Shown: piece after piece, positions 45,351-54,326 of the stretch
Layout of the letters: each line of letters opens with the position of its first letter
How positions within the stretch are numbered: position 1 is the stretch's first letter
From: Anaerolineae bacterium
GTDB lineage: Bacteria; Chloroflexota; Anaerolineae; Promineifilales; Promineifilaceae
Assembly: GCA_023382655.1 (NCBI GenBank)
Contig: JAHDWK010000004.1
Coordinates: 24,438 to 88,437, forward strand
DNA length: 64,000 nucleotides
Reading direction: 5' to 3'
The notes under the pieces: model-generated
The model's database searches: none
What the model was told of the DNA's origin: nothing
What the model saw: only the letters and a program-made list of their open reading frames with translations
Program-made: the position numbers and the translations under genes

Positions 45351-46058
45351 ATGCTCCTCAAATTTGCCAAATCTGTCCCCTACCTGCCCGATCCTGCCCG
45401 TAGCCGACCCCATATAGCGGCGGCGGATAAGGAACGCGGCAGCGCCAATCCGCCCCATGCCGTGCCGTATCATTGCAAACCCTGGGTTGATGGGCAGACG
45501 GTTGGTTGGACGCTTTTTTATGGTTTTCTGACGCCCATTACCATAACCGGACAGACGAATGGCACAGTGGAAGTGACAAATCTGGAAATGCTGGCGCAGG
45601 AGACACAGCAGCCGCACATTGTGTCCCCATTTGCTCAGGGGCATTTTGGCATTGGGTGTGGGTACACCTTGCAAACGCCACCAGGTTTTGTCAGTCTGGT
45701 TATGCCCGCCACCCGACCCCCGGCAGGCTTGTCAGCACTCACGGCCGTGATCGAAACGGACTGGTATCCGCGCCAGTTATTTCTGGTGTTTCCCATCCCC
45801 CCTCCGGGTATGCAAATTTTCCTGGATCGCGGCATGGAATTGGCGCGGGTGGTGGTGATTCCCCGACCGGAACAGGGGGAGGCACGACCGTTTACCGCCG
45901 ATGAACAGGCCGAATTTAACAAACGCCAGCAGCAGTATCTCGAAGAAGAAAAGACAACCCCTACTCGTTGGACTTCCGCTTCTGGTGACCAGTTTACCCA
46001 TCTCTATAAACAATGGTCAGCCCGGTTCAAGAGTGGGGGTGAAGAGGGGAGCAGGTGA
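45351..46058 (+). CDS. DUF6065-like hypothetical protein
   Basis: A 235-residue soluble protein. YHCKPWVDGQTVGWTLFYGFLTPITI and GHFGIGCGYTLQTPPGFVSLVMPATRP, then IETDWYPRQLFLVFPIPPPGMQIFLDRGMELARVVVIP resemble the DUF6065 family. Members are often encoded in peptide-maturation operons with HprK-like kinases, exactly the neighbour found here. The N-terminal 35 residues look weak, and the start lies right after the hairpin with no clear ribosome site. Biochemical role unknown. Confidence 0.65.
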   Translation: MLLKFAKSVPYLPDPARSRPHIAAADKERGSANPPHAVPYHCKPWVDGQTVGWTLFYGFLTPITITGQTNGTVEVTNLEMLAQETQQPHIVSPFAQGHFGIGCGYTLQTPPGFVSLVMPATRPPAGLSALTAVIETDWYPRQLFLVFPIPPPGMQIFLDRGMELARVVVIPRPEQGEARPFTADEQAEFNKRQQQYLEEEKTTPTRWTSASGDQFTHLYKQWSARFKSGGEEGSR

Positions 46059-46063
46059 GGGGG

Positions 46064-46120
46064 TGAGGAGGTGTTGAGGTATTTAAGTGTTTACGTGAAC
46101 ACCTAAACACTTGAACACTT
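46064..46120. repeat. AAGTGTTTA / TAAACACTT hairpin
   Basis: GAGGTGTTGAGG and AAGTGTTTACGTG words face AACACCTAAACACTTGAACA. It fills the 88-base gap between the DUF6065-like and kinase genes. Confidence 0.75.
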
Positions 46121-46145
46121 ACCCACCTGCCACTAAACTTCCCCC

Positions 46146-47111
46146 ATGTACTTACAATTGCACCGGCTGGTGATTCAACTGGAAAGCGAGGACACGGCCG
46201 TGAACGAGGAATGGCAGCGGTTGTTTGATGGTTGGCTGGTGGCTGAGCCAGCCCAGGTTGACCTGCGGTTGCGGTTGAACCTGGTGCAGATATTACCCCC
46301 TTTGCCCACATCCCCCCCTGTTTTTGCTGACTCTCGCCCGCTGCCGAATGATATTGGCGTATTGTCGGTGTATGCCGCTGCGCCGGGCATGGTCTGGTTA
46401 CATTACCATGACGGGGCGTTGGTGCAGGTTCCGCTGGCAACGGAGGCGTCACAACCCACGATACGGGGGGTTGTGACACCTGCGGCAGTACCCTACGGCC
46501 GTCTGGAAGACATTACCTTTACCAGTCTGGCCCCTGCCCTGCGGCGGCAGGGGTATTATCTGGTTCATGCGTTTGCGGTGGGCCGGGGTGACACGGCCGT
46601 GCTCATTGTGGGTGCGTCGGGCAGCGGCAAGACCACGTCAGGCTTGAGCCTGCTGTTGGGGGGGTGGCAGTTGTTGGCGAACGACATATTGCTGCTGGAA
46701 AATCGGGAGGACGGCCTGTATGCTTTGCCTACGCCGGGTGGTGTTAACATTCGCCCGGCTACCTTTGACCTGCTGCCGGCTTTGCAAGAGCGGTTCACCC
46801 CACAGAAGGGGAGGGTGAGCATCTCAGGACAGCAGCTTAGCCGGGGACAGTGGGCCAAACCGGCGCGGGTGGCGTTGGTATTGCTGCCACACATTGAAGG
46901 GGCACGGCCGTGTTGCCACTTGCAACCGGCCAATCGTGCTGTGGCTCTGGTGCGCCTGCTGGAAGAGAGCGCCGACCGTTGGGACACGGCCGTCCTGGAC
47001 GGCCATGTGGATGTGATGGAGCAGGTGTCACAGCAGACGGCCGTATACCATTTGCTGCTCGGCCAGGATGTGGCTAATTTACCGGAATTGATTGAGGGTG
47101 TAAAAACGTGA
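46146..47111 (+). CDS. HPr kinase-like P-loop protein
   Basis: A 321-residue protein. The P-loop GASGSGKTTSGLSLL (near 156) and the following WQLLANDILLLE, with the HprK-type N-D motif, identify the C-terminal HprK/P kinase fold. It lacks the standard HprK N-terminal domain; residues 1-140 (beta-rich) are unique. Stand-alone members of this group act in RiPP or PqqD-type maturation clusters, phosphorylating peptide Ser residues or an unknown partner. No precursor peptide or PqqD is seen here. The TGA stop (47109-47111) lies in the ATGCGTG repeat that follows. Confidence 0.8.
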   Translation: MYLQLHRLVIQLESEDTAVNEEWQRLFDGWLVAEPAQVDLRLRLNLVQILPPLPTSPPVFADSRPLPNDIGVLSVYAAAPGMVWLHYHDGALVQVPLATEASQPTIRGVVTPAAVPYGRLEDITFTSLAPALRRQGYYLVHAFAVGRGDTAVLIVGASGSGKTTSGLSLLLGGWQLLANDILLLENREDGLYALPTPGGVNIRPATFDLLPALQERFTPQKGRVSISGQQLSRGQWAKPARVALVLLPHIEGARPCCHLQPANRAVALVRLLEESADRWDTAVLDGHVDVMEQVSQQTAVYHLLLGQDVANLPELIEGVKT

Positions 47112-47153
47112 TGCGTAATGCGTGAGTTTCTGGTCACGCATCATGCATCACGT
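47106..47153. repeat. ATGCGTG hairpin at the kinase stop
   Basis: ACGTGATGCGTAATGCGTGA faces TCACGCATCATGCATCACGT (two mismatches, 8-base loop). The stop codon of the HprK-like gene is inside the left arm. Confidence 0.9.
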
Positions 47154-47172
47154 ATCAAGAAAGGAGGAATCA

Positions 47173-47724
47173 ATGAAAACACGTACACTCTTTACGGTGA
47201 TGGGGGTGCAGGTGCAGTTGACACAAACAGGGGTGGTGGGTACGGTCGTGTTGTGGCTGTTATTTACGCTGCTGGCCTGGTGGCTGCTGCCCTTATCACC
47301 CACTACCACCGTTGTCATGGGTATTCTGTTCACGCTGCTGCATTGGTTGGGTGAATGGCTGCACCAGATGGGCCATGCGTTGGCGGCCCGGCAGGTGGGC
47401 TACCCCATGCAGCGGATTCGCATGTGGTACGGGTTGGCCGCCGGGCTGTACCCCAAAGATGAGCCGCCGCTGCCCGCCGAGATCCACATCCGCCGGGCAT
47501 TGGGTGGCCCGGCAATGAGCCTGTTTTTAAGTGTGGTGGGGGCGGTGTTGGTGGGGGTGTTACGGCCGTCGGGTGGCATCCCCTATTACCTGGCTGTCTT
47601 TTTCGCACTGGAAAATTTCTTCCTCTTTTTCCTGGGCGCGTTCCTGCCGCTTGGTTTTACCGATGGCAGTACCCTGCTCTATTGGTGGCCAAAACGGGGC
47701 CAGCCAGTTGGCAAATCCGATTAA
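47173..47724 (+). CDS. M50-like membrane protein with altered zinc motif
   Basis: About 183 residues from the ATG at 47173, which has AAAGGAGG four to five bases upstream. Around four to five membrane helices and the site-2-protease layout are visible: the zinc-binding HExxH position reads HQMGH (64-68), with the catalytic Glu changed to Gln, and the later NxxPxxxxDG motif reads LPLGFTDGSTLL, keeping the Asp. It may therefore bind metal or substrate without cutting, unless the reading is a lineage variant. It overlaps the converging methyltransferase gene by 4 bases and follows the kinase on the same strand. Confidence 0.7.
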   Translation: MKTRTLFTVMGVQVQLTQTGVVGTVVLWLLFTLLAWWLLPLSPTTTVVMGILFTLLHWLGEWLHQMGHALAARQVGYPMQRIRMWYGLAAGLYPKDEPPLPAEIHIRRALGGPAMSLFLSVVGAVLVGVLRPSGGIPYYLAVFFALENFFLFFLGAFLPLGFTDGSTLLYWWPKRGQPVGKSD

Positions 47725-48311
47725 CGGCGGCGGAACCAGAACCAACCGGATTGCCAGCTTTTGTCTTCGACGTGGGTGAGGCCGATTTCACTTTTGTCAA
47801 GCACAAAATCGGCAGTGAAGAGGGTGTGTACGGCCGTTTCCTCCATCCCGCGTGGCCCTTCTTCTCCTTGTCGTGTACCCAACCGGGCAAAGAGCAAATA
47901 GGTCGCGCCGGGTTCCAGCAGGCGGGTTAATTCGTCCCGGTAAGCCAACCGTTGTGATTCAGTGAGAGCGTGCAGGCAGCCCACATCTACCGCCAGTTGG
48001 TAACGGCCGGGCAAAAATCCCAACTCCGCTACCGACGCTTCATAAAACGTCACCCGGTCGGCGACGCCCGCTGTTTCGGCTCGTTGCCGGGCGGCGGTGA
48101 TGGCCTGGGCGATGAAATCAACGCCATCCACCAACCAGCCATGTTGCGCCAGATAGATGCTGGTACGGCCGTAACCACAGCCCAAATCCAGCGCCCGGCC
48201 TGGGGGTAGTACGGCCGTCAGCGCCACCACTTCCGGCGGCGGCTCCGGGTTATCCCAGGGCACCGGCCCCGCCGCATACCGCTCCGCAAATCGCTGGTAG
48301 GTTTCATCCAT
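47721..48311 (-). CDS. Class I SAM-dependent methyltransferase
   Basis: A 196-residue enzyme (start at MDETYQRF, ATG at 48311). Motif I is LDLGCGYGR, followed by VDGVDFIAQAITAAR (acidic ribose-binding residue) and YQLAVDVGCLHALTE. The layout matches TehB/UbiE-like small-molecule methyltransferases, not a DNA methyltransferase (no DPPY or ENV/PC motif). Substrate unknown. Confidence 0.85.
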   Translation of the reverse strand: MDETYQRFAERYAAGPVPWDNPEPPPEVVALTAVLPPGRALDLGCGYGRTSIYLAQHGWLVDGVDFIAQAITAARQRAETAGVADRVTFYEASVAELGFLPGRYQLAVDVGCLHALTESQRLAYRDELTRLLEPGATYLLFARLGTRQGEEGPRGMEETAVHTLFTADFVLDKSEIGLTHVEDKSWQSGWFWFRRR

Positions 48312-48332
48312 CAAGCCCAATCTCCTAATCTC

Positions 48333-49517
48333 TCAATCCCGAAGGTGCTCAAAAAAAGCCACCGTCCGCGCCGCAATTTTGTCCCAGGTGAATTGGTCGG
48401 CAACGGCCGTTGCCTGTTGGCTCAGACGGTGGCGCAAATCGGCGTTTGCCAGCAAATGTTGTATGGCCGCAGCTAACCCCGCCGGATCATCTGGCTGGAC
48501 AAACCACACATTCTCACCATGAATCAGTTCCGGTGTAGGGGCCGCCGGATAGGTGGTGAGCAGGGCACGGCCGTGCGCCAATGCCGCCATGAGCGTGCCC
48601 CGCCGCAGAGACGCCCCATCCCGATACGGCAATACCATCAGGTCTACGGCCGTCAGAACTGCCGACGCTTCGTAATCGGACACAAAGCCCGTCCAGTGTA
48701 CCCGATTGCTCAGCTTGTGTTGGGTGATAAAGGCATCCAGTTGTTCATAAAAAGCCTGGTTATTGGCCTCATCGCTGCTGCCGGTGCGCCCACCAATAAA
48801 CAGGGCGTGCACATGCTCTGGCAGCGTCGCCAGGGCTTGCAGCAGCACATCCGCCCCTTTGCTTTCGTGTAAAAAGCCAAAGTAACCAAGTAAACAATCA
48901 CTGGCGTTCAGCCCAAATTGGCGGCGCACGGCCGTGACTTCTGCGGGTGTCACCGGGCGTGCCTGAATATTGCTGCCAATAGGAATTTGGGTGACGGGGG
49001 TGCGCACGCGGGCGGTTAGTGCCTGGTAATCACCCACATTGGTGACGATAACGCCGCTGGCCTGCCGCGCCATGAAGGTGACGGCCGTTTGCCGCAGCCA
49101 TCCCGCTTTGGGAAATAAATACGGTACGCGCAAATCATGAAACGTGACAACGTTAGTGGTGACCCCTTTCAGCCGCCAGGGTAGCAGATTAATAGCCACG
49201 CTGCGCATGTTATAAGCAGCCGGTTGATATTGAATATTGACTACCTCAAATTCGTGTCTTAGCGCCCAGTCCGCAATTCTGGTAATTGAAGGCCAGCGCC
49301 AGCGGTTGATAAAAGGGTACAGTTGGGCAAACGGCAGATGAAACGGCTCCCCCGGTTTACGTTTGGTGTCTAACAGATCGGGTGGTACCAGGCCGCGCCG
49401 GGTCATAATATGAATGTCATGTCCCTGTTCGGCCAGCGCTTTGGCTAACTCTTGTGTAAATGCGCCCACCCCCCCTTGCATGGGTGGGTACTCACCTGTG
49501 ACGAGGCCAATCTTCAT
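48333..49517 (-). CDS. Glycosyltransferase family 4
   Basis: About 394 residues from the ATG at 49517 (MKIGLVTGEYPPMQGG), a classic GT4 N-terminus with the donor-binding loop GGVGAFTQELAKALAEQGHD. The C-terminal half has GYFGFLHESKGADVLLQAL, LFIGG and an E-x7-E region near LMVLPYRDGASLRRGTLMAALAHGRALL. It transfers a sugar from a nucleotide donor to a lipid or polysaccharide acceptor at the cytoplasmic face. With the genes to 57.3 kb it fits a surface-polysaccharide locus. Confidence 0.88.
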   Translation of the reverse strand: MKIGLVTGEYPPMQGGVGAFTQELAKALAEQGHDIHIMTRRGLVPPDLLDTKRKPGEPFHLPFAQLYPFINRWRWPSITRIADWALRHEFEVVNIQYQPAAYNMRSVAINLLPWRLKGVTTNVVTFHDLRVPYLFPKAGWLRQTAVTFMARQASGVIVTNVGDYQALTARVRTPVTQIPIGSNIQARPVTPAEVTAVRRQFGLNASDCLLGYFGFLHESKGADVLLQALATLPEHVHALFIGGRTGSSDEANNQAFYEQLDAFITQHKLSNRVHWTGFVSDYEASAVLTAVDLMVLPYRDGASLRRGTLMAALAHGRALLTTYPAAPTPELIHGENVWFVQPDDPAGLAAAIQHLLANADLRHRLSQQATAVADQFTWDKIAARTVAFFEHLRD

Positions 49518-49523
49518 ACAACG

Positions 49524-49592
49524 GTACGGGCGAGGCAGGCGCGAGCAAACCGGTCTGGCAAGACATGGCAACGCCCGCCTGCCTCGCCCCTA
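49524..49592. repeat. GTAGGGGCGAGGCAGGC palindrome
   Basis: GTACGGGCGAGGCAGGCG and CGCCTGCCTCGCCCCTAC face each other across about 33 bases. This word is a widespread repeat in environmental genomes. It separates the GT4 start from the small gene at 49596. Confidence 0.8.
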
Positions 49593-49595
49593 CGC

Positions 49596-49946
49596 CTATA
49601 ACATCACATCTTCGGCGTTGATGGGATGACCACGCCATTTAAGTAACGAGAGGGCATAGGTGCGGCGCAGCGAGGCGAAATCAGCTTTGCGGTGCAGTTC
49701 GGTCTGGTTAGGTGGCTCGGGCCAGTTGCCATCAGCAATCTTCATCAAATCTCGATCATTCATGCTGTTTAAGGTGATCAAATCCTTATGAAAGGCTTCG
49801 GGCACTTTGCTGAGTGAGGGCGGCATCCCGGCCTGAATGCACTGCATGATGACCTCTTGCAGCGGCCACTTGGAGGCGTCGGCCATCTCTTTGAGCAGGC
49901 CATAATCGGTGTCCGACAATTCAATGGTGACTTTGTGGGTTTTCAT
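49596..49946 (-). CDS. Small hypothetical protein, possibly ribbon-helix-helix
   Basis: A 116-residue protein with a strong GAGGTG site before ATG. The N-terminus MKTHKVTIELSDTDYGLLKEMADASKWPLQEVIMQCI reads as a beta strand followed by helices, compatible with a ribbon-helix-helix antitoxin-like DNA-binding fold. The middle is rich in Pro and Asp. No toxin partner is adjacent. The function is not known. Confidence 0.65.
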   Translation of the reverse strand: MKTHKVTIELSDTDYGLLKEMADASKWPLQEVIMQCIQAGMPPSLSKVPEAFHKDLITLNSMNDRDLMKIADGNWPEPPNQTELHRKADFASLRRTYALSLLKWRGHPINAEDVML

Positions 49947-49958
49947 TGGTTCACCTCT

Positions 49959-50897
49959 TCAATATCCGGCCGGGCGCAGACCAGACCGTAAAACTAGCCA
50001 GTAAGCATGTACACGTTGCCAACGTAACGGCCGTTTGTGCCCTAACACACCTTTGCCTGCTTCTAACGCCATCTGCACCAGATAGTTCAGCAAGAGAAAC
50101 AGGCGCAGGACGAAGGCGGGGACACGGCCGTGATATTTGCGAAAGTAGCGTAACTTGGCCCGGTTAAAGTAGATATGACGTTGCGCTACCACCTGTTCGC
50201 TGCTTTTGCCCTGATAATGTGTCACCTGGGCCGTTGGTAAATACACTACCCGCCAACCGGCCATTTTGATGCGGTGGCACCAATCCAGTTCTTCCGAATA
50301 CATAAAATACCCTTCATCCAGGCCGCCTATGGTTTGGGCAATTTCTTGCCGGGTCATCAGACACGCGCCCATCACCCAATCTACTTCAGCCGTCTGATTA
50401 TCCGGGGTATCCAGCGCATAATACCGGGTAAGTATGTGCTGTGGTGCTCTGGATTGCAGCCAAGTGCTTTCAAAAAATGCGGTTATCAATGTGGGAAAAC
50501 GTCGCCGGGATGACTGTACCGAGCCATCGTCATTCAGTAATTGTGCCCCTACGACGCCTACATCCAGATGATTTTCCAGGTAATCCACCATGTGCACCAG
50601 GGCGTTATCATGGAGGACGGTGTCTGGATTAAGCAGTAGTATATAACGGCCGTGCGCTTTGGCAATCCCCATGTTGTTCCCGCGCGGGAAGCCGACATTT
50701 TCATTGGCTGTGATCAGCGTCACCTGCGGAAACTCAGCGGCGACCATGGCCGGGCTGCCATCGGTGGAGGCGCTGTCTACGACAATGGTTTCCACGGCCA
50801 GATTACCTCGTGTTTGTTCAATGGAGTACAAACAGTCTCGCAACAAATCGCGTACATTCCAACTCACAATCACAATAGACAACTGATACTTGCTCAT
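49959..50897 (-). CDS. Glycosyltransferase family 2
   Basis: A 312-residue GT2/rhamnosyltransferase-type enzyme: SIVIVSWNVRDLLRDCL, ETIVVDSASTDGS, GFPRGNNMGI, LLLNPDTVL (metal-binding Asp), SSRRRFPTL and the acceptor-side MYSEELDWCHRIKMAGW. A C-terminal amphipathic helix region may touch the membrane. It acts in cell-surface sugar assembly with the nearby GT4, phosphohexomutase and Gmd genes. Confidence 0.9.
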   Translation of the reverse strand: MSKYQLSIVIVSWNVRDLLRDCLYSIEQTRGNLAVETIVVDSASTDGSPAMVAAEFPQVTLITANENVGFPRGNNMGIAKAHGRYILLLNPDTVLHDNALVHMVDYLENHLDVGVVGAQLLNDDGSVQSSRRRFPTLITAFFESTWLQSRAPQHILTRYYALDTPDNQTAEVDWVMGACLMTRQEIAQTIGGLDEGYFMYSEELDWCHRIKMAGWRVVYLPTAQVTHYQGKSSEQVVAQRHIYFNRAKLRYFRKYHGRVPAFVLRLFLLLNYLVQMALEAGKGVLGHKRPLRWQRVHAYWLVLRSGLRPAGY

Positions 50898-50903
50898 CTT
50901 TTT

Positions 50904-50943
50904 AACGCAGAGACGCAGAGAAAAACTTCGCGTCTCTGCGTGT
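50904..50943. repeat. ACGCAGAGACGCAGAG hairpin
   Basis: AACGCAGAGACGCAGAG faces CGCGTCTCTGCGT. It lies in the 57-base gap between the GT2 and tatD genes. This word is known in many environmental bacterial genomes. Confidence 0.8.
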
Positions 50944-50954
50944 TCTTTGCGGAG

Positions 50955-51725
50955 CTAAAGCCTCATCTTTGGAAACAATTGCCCGGCGTTTTGGGTGGTG
51001 TGGTGGGCGAACACGGCCGTCTCCATCTCTCGTTCTCGCGCAATCCGTTCCGCCACCTGGGTCACAAAAGCGGGTTCATTGCGTGACGGCCGTTTGCCAT
51101 TGATTTCCGGCGCTAAAAAGGGGGAATCCGTTTCCACCACAATCCGATCCAAAGGCACACGGGCGGCAATGTCCCGTAGTTCCTGCGCCTTTTTATACGT
51201 CACCGGCCCCGTGAAACCGAGATAATAACCCATGTCCAAGACCTGCACGGCCGTGTCCCAATCAGCGGCAAAAGAATGCAGCACCCCCTTACCCGGCGTT
51301 TCCCGCAGCATCCTGACCACATCCGCACTGGCTTCCCGGTTATGCACAATCACCGGCAAACCCAGTTCGGCTGCCAGTGCTAATTGCCGGCGAAATGCGT
51401 GATGCTGTACGGTGTAGGGTGATTTATCCCAATAATAATCCAACCCAATTTCGCCAATGGCCACCACCTTTTCGTGCTGCGCCAGGTCACGGACGGTGTC
51501 CAGCCAGCCATCTTGCCAGTCCGCGGTGGAGTTGGGGTGGATGCCCACAGCCGCATACACTTCCGGGAATTGTTCGGCGAGGGTGCGTACGGCCGGGCAA
51601 TTTTCTACATCAATTGCCGGTACGATGATACGTTCCACCCCCGCCGTCACTGCCCGCGCTACCACCGCTTCCCGGTCGGCGTCGAAGCGATTAAAGTCCA
51701 GGTGGCAGTGGGTGTCTATAAGCAT
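50955..51725 (-). CDS. tatD: TatD-family DNase
   Basis: A 256-residue metal-dependent nuclease: DTHCHLDFNRFD at the N-terminus, GIHPNSTADWQDG, IGEIGLDYYWDKSPYTVQHHAFRRQL, VIVHNREAS and VVETDSPFLAPE near the end. TatD proteins degrade DNA 3' ends and act in quality control. The ATG at 51725 directly abuts a tandem CCGATTA repeat, and no Shine-Dalgarno is visible. Confidence 0.95.
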   Translation of the reverse strand: MLIDTHCHLDFNRFDADREAVVARAVTAGVERIIVPAIDVENCPAVRTLAEQFPEVYAAVGIHPNSTADWQDGWLDTVRDLAQHEKVVAIGEIGLDYYWDKSPYTVQHHAFRRQLALAAELGLPVIVHNREASADVVRMLRETPGKGVLHSFAADWDTAVQVLDMGYYLGFTGPVTYKKAQELRDIAARVPLDRIVVETDSPFLAPEINGKRPSRNEPAFVTQVAERIAREREMETAVFAHHTTQNAGQLFPKMRL

Positions 51726-51784
51726 CGGTAATCGGTAATCGGTAATCGGTAATCGGAACTGTTTACCGATTACCGATTACTGAT
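51724..51784. repeat. GGTAATC tandem hairpin at tatD start
   Basis: Five ATCGGTA units face TACCGATTACCGATTACTGA. The last base pair of the array touches the ATG of tatD. Confidence 0.9.
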
Positions 51785-51791
51785 CACCTCC

Positions 51792-52814
51792 CTACTCCGT
51801 GATCAAAAAGAAACAACTGTAATACTCTTCCCCGGCTGTCAAATCCCATACGCCGGTGAACGGAATGACCCCTTCATCACTGATAGATTTGACGACGACA
51901 TCATATGTGCCCGGCGGCACTTCATACGTGCCAATTGGCCCCAGTTCCGGACAAAATTCGGGGCCACTGCCGAAGTAATCCTGGCACTCGGCGCATGGTT
52001 CCAGCGTTTCAAACCGGGCTTCCGGCCCGCTGAAGACCAGGCTCAGTTCTTCGCGGGAGTCATTTTGAATGACCACCACTGCCGGGCCAGAACCACTGCC
52101 ATTACCAACGGCCGTCGGCGGGGCAATTTCACCCGCGCCTGCTGCTCTGGCTTCGGCTACGGCCGCCTTTGCCATTTGCGCTTCCACATTGCCATAATCG
52201 GGATGGTTGGGATAAGCGGTGACAAAACGCTGGTAAACCTCCACCGCGCTGGTGTAATCTCCGGCGGCCGTATACGCCTGCCCACATGCCTGGTAATAGA
52301 GCGGCAAATTGGTCTCCTGGTCAGGAAGCCAACTACGTGTGAGGTAGCTGTCCAGCCGGTCGCAGGTGGTGAGATTGGCAACCTGGGCGGGCGCGGCCGT
52401 AAACACCGTTTTGGCCTGGTTTTCAATGGTCGGCTGCAGCGGGCTGCTGCTGTAATCCTTCATCAGATCATCATAGCCCACCAGCGCCCCGGCCACGTCG
52501 CCGCCATTCTGGCTGGCAACCAACTGCTCAAACCGGGTGCAGGTGGCAATGTGCATGAGGGCCGGATTTTTGATGTCATCCTCGGTGGCGAAGGGATTGT
52601 CGGCCAGGGATTGAAAGGCAGGCACGGCCGTGACACAATCCCCGGCTGACAATGCGGCTACTGCTTTGTCAAACTGGCTGTTAGCTCGGCTGACCATCAC
52701 CGTCAACACAACGCAACTGGCCACAAAGCAGACCATAACTAGCCCGCAGCCAATAAACAAAGGCCGCCGATTCGGTTTTGCCGCCGGCGGGGTGGGTTGT
52801 TCCATACTATCCAT
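51792..52814 (-). CDS. Membrane-anchored protein with TPR-like repeats
   Basis: Start at the ATG at 52814 (MDSMEQPTPP). One N-terminal helix (about 20-42, FIGCGLVMVCFVASCVVLTVMV) anchors it. The middle reads as TPR-like helix pairs (AVAALSAGDCVTAVPAFQSLAD; AYTAAGDYTSAVEVYQRFVTAYPNHPD). The C-terminal 120 residues are beta-rich with Cys pairs (EPCAECQDYFGSGPEFCPE), probably an extracellular domain. Function unknown. Confidence 0.75.
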   Translation of the reverse strand: MDSMEQPTPPAAKPNRRPLFIGCGLVMVCFVASCVVLTVMVSRANSQFDKAVAALSAGDCVTAVPAFQSLADNPFATEDDIKNPALMHIATCTRFEQLVASQNGGDVAGALVGYDDLMKDYSSSPLQPTIENQAKTVFTAAPAQVANLTTCDRLDSYLTRSWLPDQETNLPLYYQACGQAYTAAGDYTSAVEVYQRFVTAYPNHPDYGNVEAQMAKAAVAEARAAGAGEIAPPTAVGNGSGSGPAVVVIQNDSREELSLVFSGPEARFETLEPCAECQDYFGSGPEFCPELGPIGTYEVPPGTYDVVVKSISDEGVIPFTGVWDLTAGEEYYSCFFLITE

Positions 52815-52833
52815 GCGTTTACCTCCTGAAAAC

Positions 52834-52893
52834 AAGGTTCGTAATAGGCGATTTATCGCCCTTTGACGGCGATAAATCGCCTACTACGAACTT
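52834..52893. repeat. AAGTTCGTAGT...GGCGATTTATCGCC palindrome, copy 2
   Basis: AAGGTTCGTAATAGGCGATT and continuation face GGCGATAAATCGCCTACTAC across 7 bases (about 26-bp arms, few mismatches). The family matches 35782-35840, 17 kb away. The phosphohexomutase stop TAA (52892-52894) overlaps its edge. Confidence 0.92.
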
Positions 52894-54310
52894 AGGTCAA
52901 TCCTGCCAGGCGCAGGCCATCTTCCAGGATAGCCTGCACACGGTCTTCGTGTGTCGTTTCGCAATAGACACGAATAATCGGCTCTGTCCCACTAAAACGC
53001 ACCAACAGCCAGCCGCCATCTTCCATGATAAACTGGTGACCGTCTATGGTGACAATATCCGTCACTTTCAAGCCGCCAATGGTAGACGGCCGTGCCGCAT
53101 CCACATTGTGCCAGATTTCCGCCCGCCGCTCCTGGTCAAATGTTGAATCCACCCGATTGTAAAAGTGCGGGCCGACCAGTTCAAACAGCGCCGCCAGCAG
53201 TTCCGACGGTTTCTTGCCTGTCAGCCGCATCATGTCCAGCATATACAGCCCGGCCAGAATACCATCCCGCTCCGGCACATGCCCGCGGAAGGCGTAACCA
53301 CCGCTCTCCTCGCCGCCAATCAACCCATCTACCTCCACCATCTTCGGCGCAATGTATTTGAAACCCACGCCCGTCTCATGCACCGGCACGCCATAAATCT
53401 GCCCCAGTTTGTTCAGCATTTTGGTGGTGGAGATAGTTTTGACGATGGGGCCGCGTTCGCCGCGCACTTCCAGCAGGTAATATCCCATCAGGCCATACAC
53501 GCGCAGTTGATCCATAAACTGGCCGTTTTCATCGCCAAAACCGACCCGGTCAGCGTCGCCGTCGTTGATGATGACCACATCTGCGCCTACTGTGGCGGCG
53601 AAGCTGAGGCCGTGGTCTACATTCGGCGGAATGGGTTCGGGGCGGGTCATGTGGGGAAAGATGGGGTTGCGTTCGTTGTGGACTTCGGTGAGGCGGGTAC
53701 GGCCGTCGGCCAGCAGCCGCGGAAACCAGCCCGCGCCATTACCCCACATGCAGTCCACCAACACGTTGAAACCGGCATTTTTGATGGCCTCAATGTCCAC
53801 CAGCCGGTGCAATTGGGTGATGTAAGCGGGGGCGGGGTCGAAGGTATGGACACGGCCGTCGCTCAGCGCATCCTCCAACTTCATCCGTTTCACCCCGGCC
53901 CGGTCGGGAATAGCTGCCTCAATCCGTTTCAAATCCTCGGGGGGAATGGCCCCCCCGCGTGGGTCGCGCACCTTAAAGCCACAATCCCAGGGCGGGTTGT
54001 GGCTGGCGGTAATGTTAATGGCCCCACCTGCCTGTTTGTCCACCACCGCATAGGAAATCGTAGGCGTCGGCGCCGCCCCGTCTGTCAGCCAGACGTGAAT
54101 GTCATTGGCTGCCAGCACTTCCGCCGCCGCCGCCGCAAAAAACTCTGCCTGAAACCGTTTGTCATACCCAATGACGATCCCCTTCTCCGCCAGCCTTTGC
54201 TGGTGGATGAAATTGGCAAACCCCTGCGCACAGCGGCGCACATTATCAAATGTATAATCCTCGGCAATCCGCCCCCGCCAGCCGTCTGTGCCGAACTTAA
54301 TGTCGCTCAT
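52892..54310 (-). CDS. Phosphohexomutase (phosphoglucomutase/phosphomannomutase family)
   Basis: A 472-residue alpha-D-phosphohexomutase: [13 protein letters not shown] with the phospho-Ser at 103, metal loop [13 protein letters not shown] and sugar loop GGEESGG. It interconverts 6-phospho and 1-phospho sugars; with Gmd just upstream, mannose-1-phosphate supply for GDP-mannose is plausible. Start at ATG 54310 with GAGGT nearby. It sits in the surface-sugar locus. Confidence 0.92.
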   Translation of the reverse strand: MSDIKFGTDGWRGRIAEDYTFDNVRRCAQGFANFIHQQRLAEKGIVIGYDKRFQAEFFAAAAAEVLAANDIHVWLTDGAAPTPTISYAVVDKQAGGAINITASHNPPWDCGFKVRDPRGGAIPPEDLKRIEAAIPDRAGVKRMKLEDALSDGRVHTFDPAPAYITQLHRLVDIEAIKNAGFNVLVDCMWGNGAGWFPRLLADGRTRLTEVHNERNPIFPHMTRPEPIPPNVDHGLSFAATVGADVVIINDGDADRVGFGDENGQFMDQLRVYGLMGYYLLEVRGERGPIVKTISTTKMLNKLGQIYGVPVHETGVGFKYIAPKMVEVDGLIGGEESGGYAFRGHVPERDGILAGLYMLDMMRLTGKKPSELLAALFELVGPHFYNRVDSTFDQERRAEIWHNVDAARPSTIGGLKVTDIVTIDGHQFIMEDGGWLLVRFSGTEPIIRVYCETTHEDRVQAILEDGLRLAGLT

Positions 54311-54326
54311 GTTTACCTCTATGTGT

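Noticed and set aside
47721..48311. Methyltransferase as the enzyme that modifies the octamer
   Set aside because: Motifs match small-molecule methyltransferases; no DNA methyltransferase catalytic motif is present.
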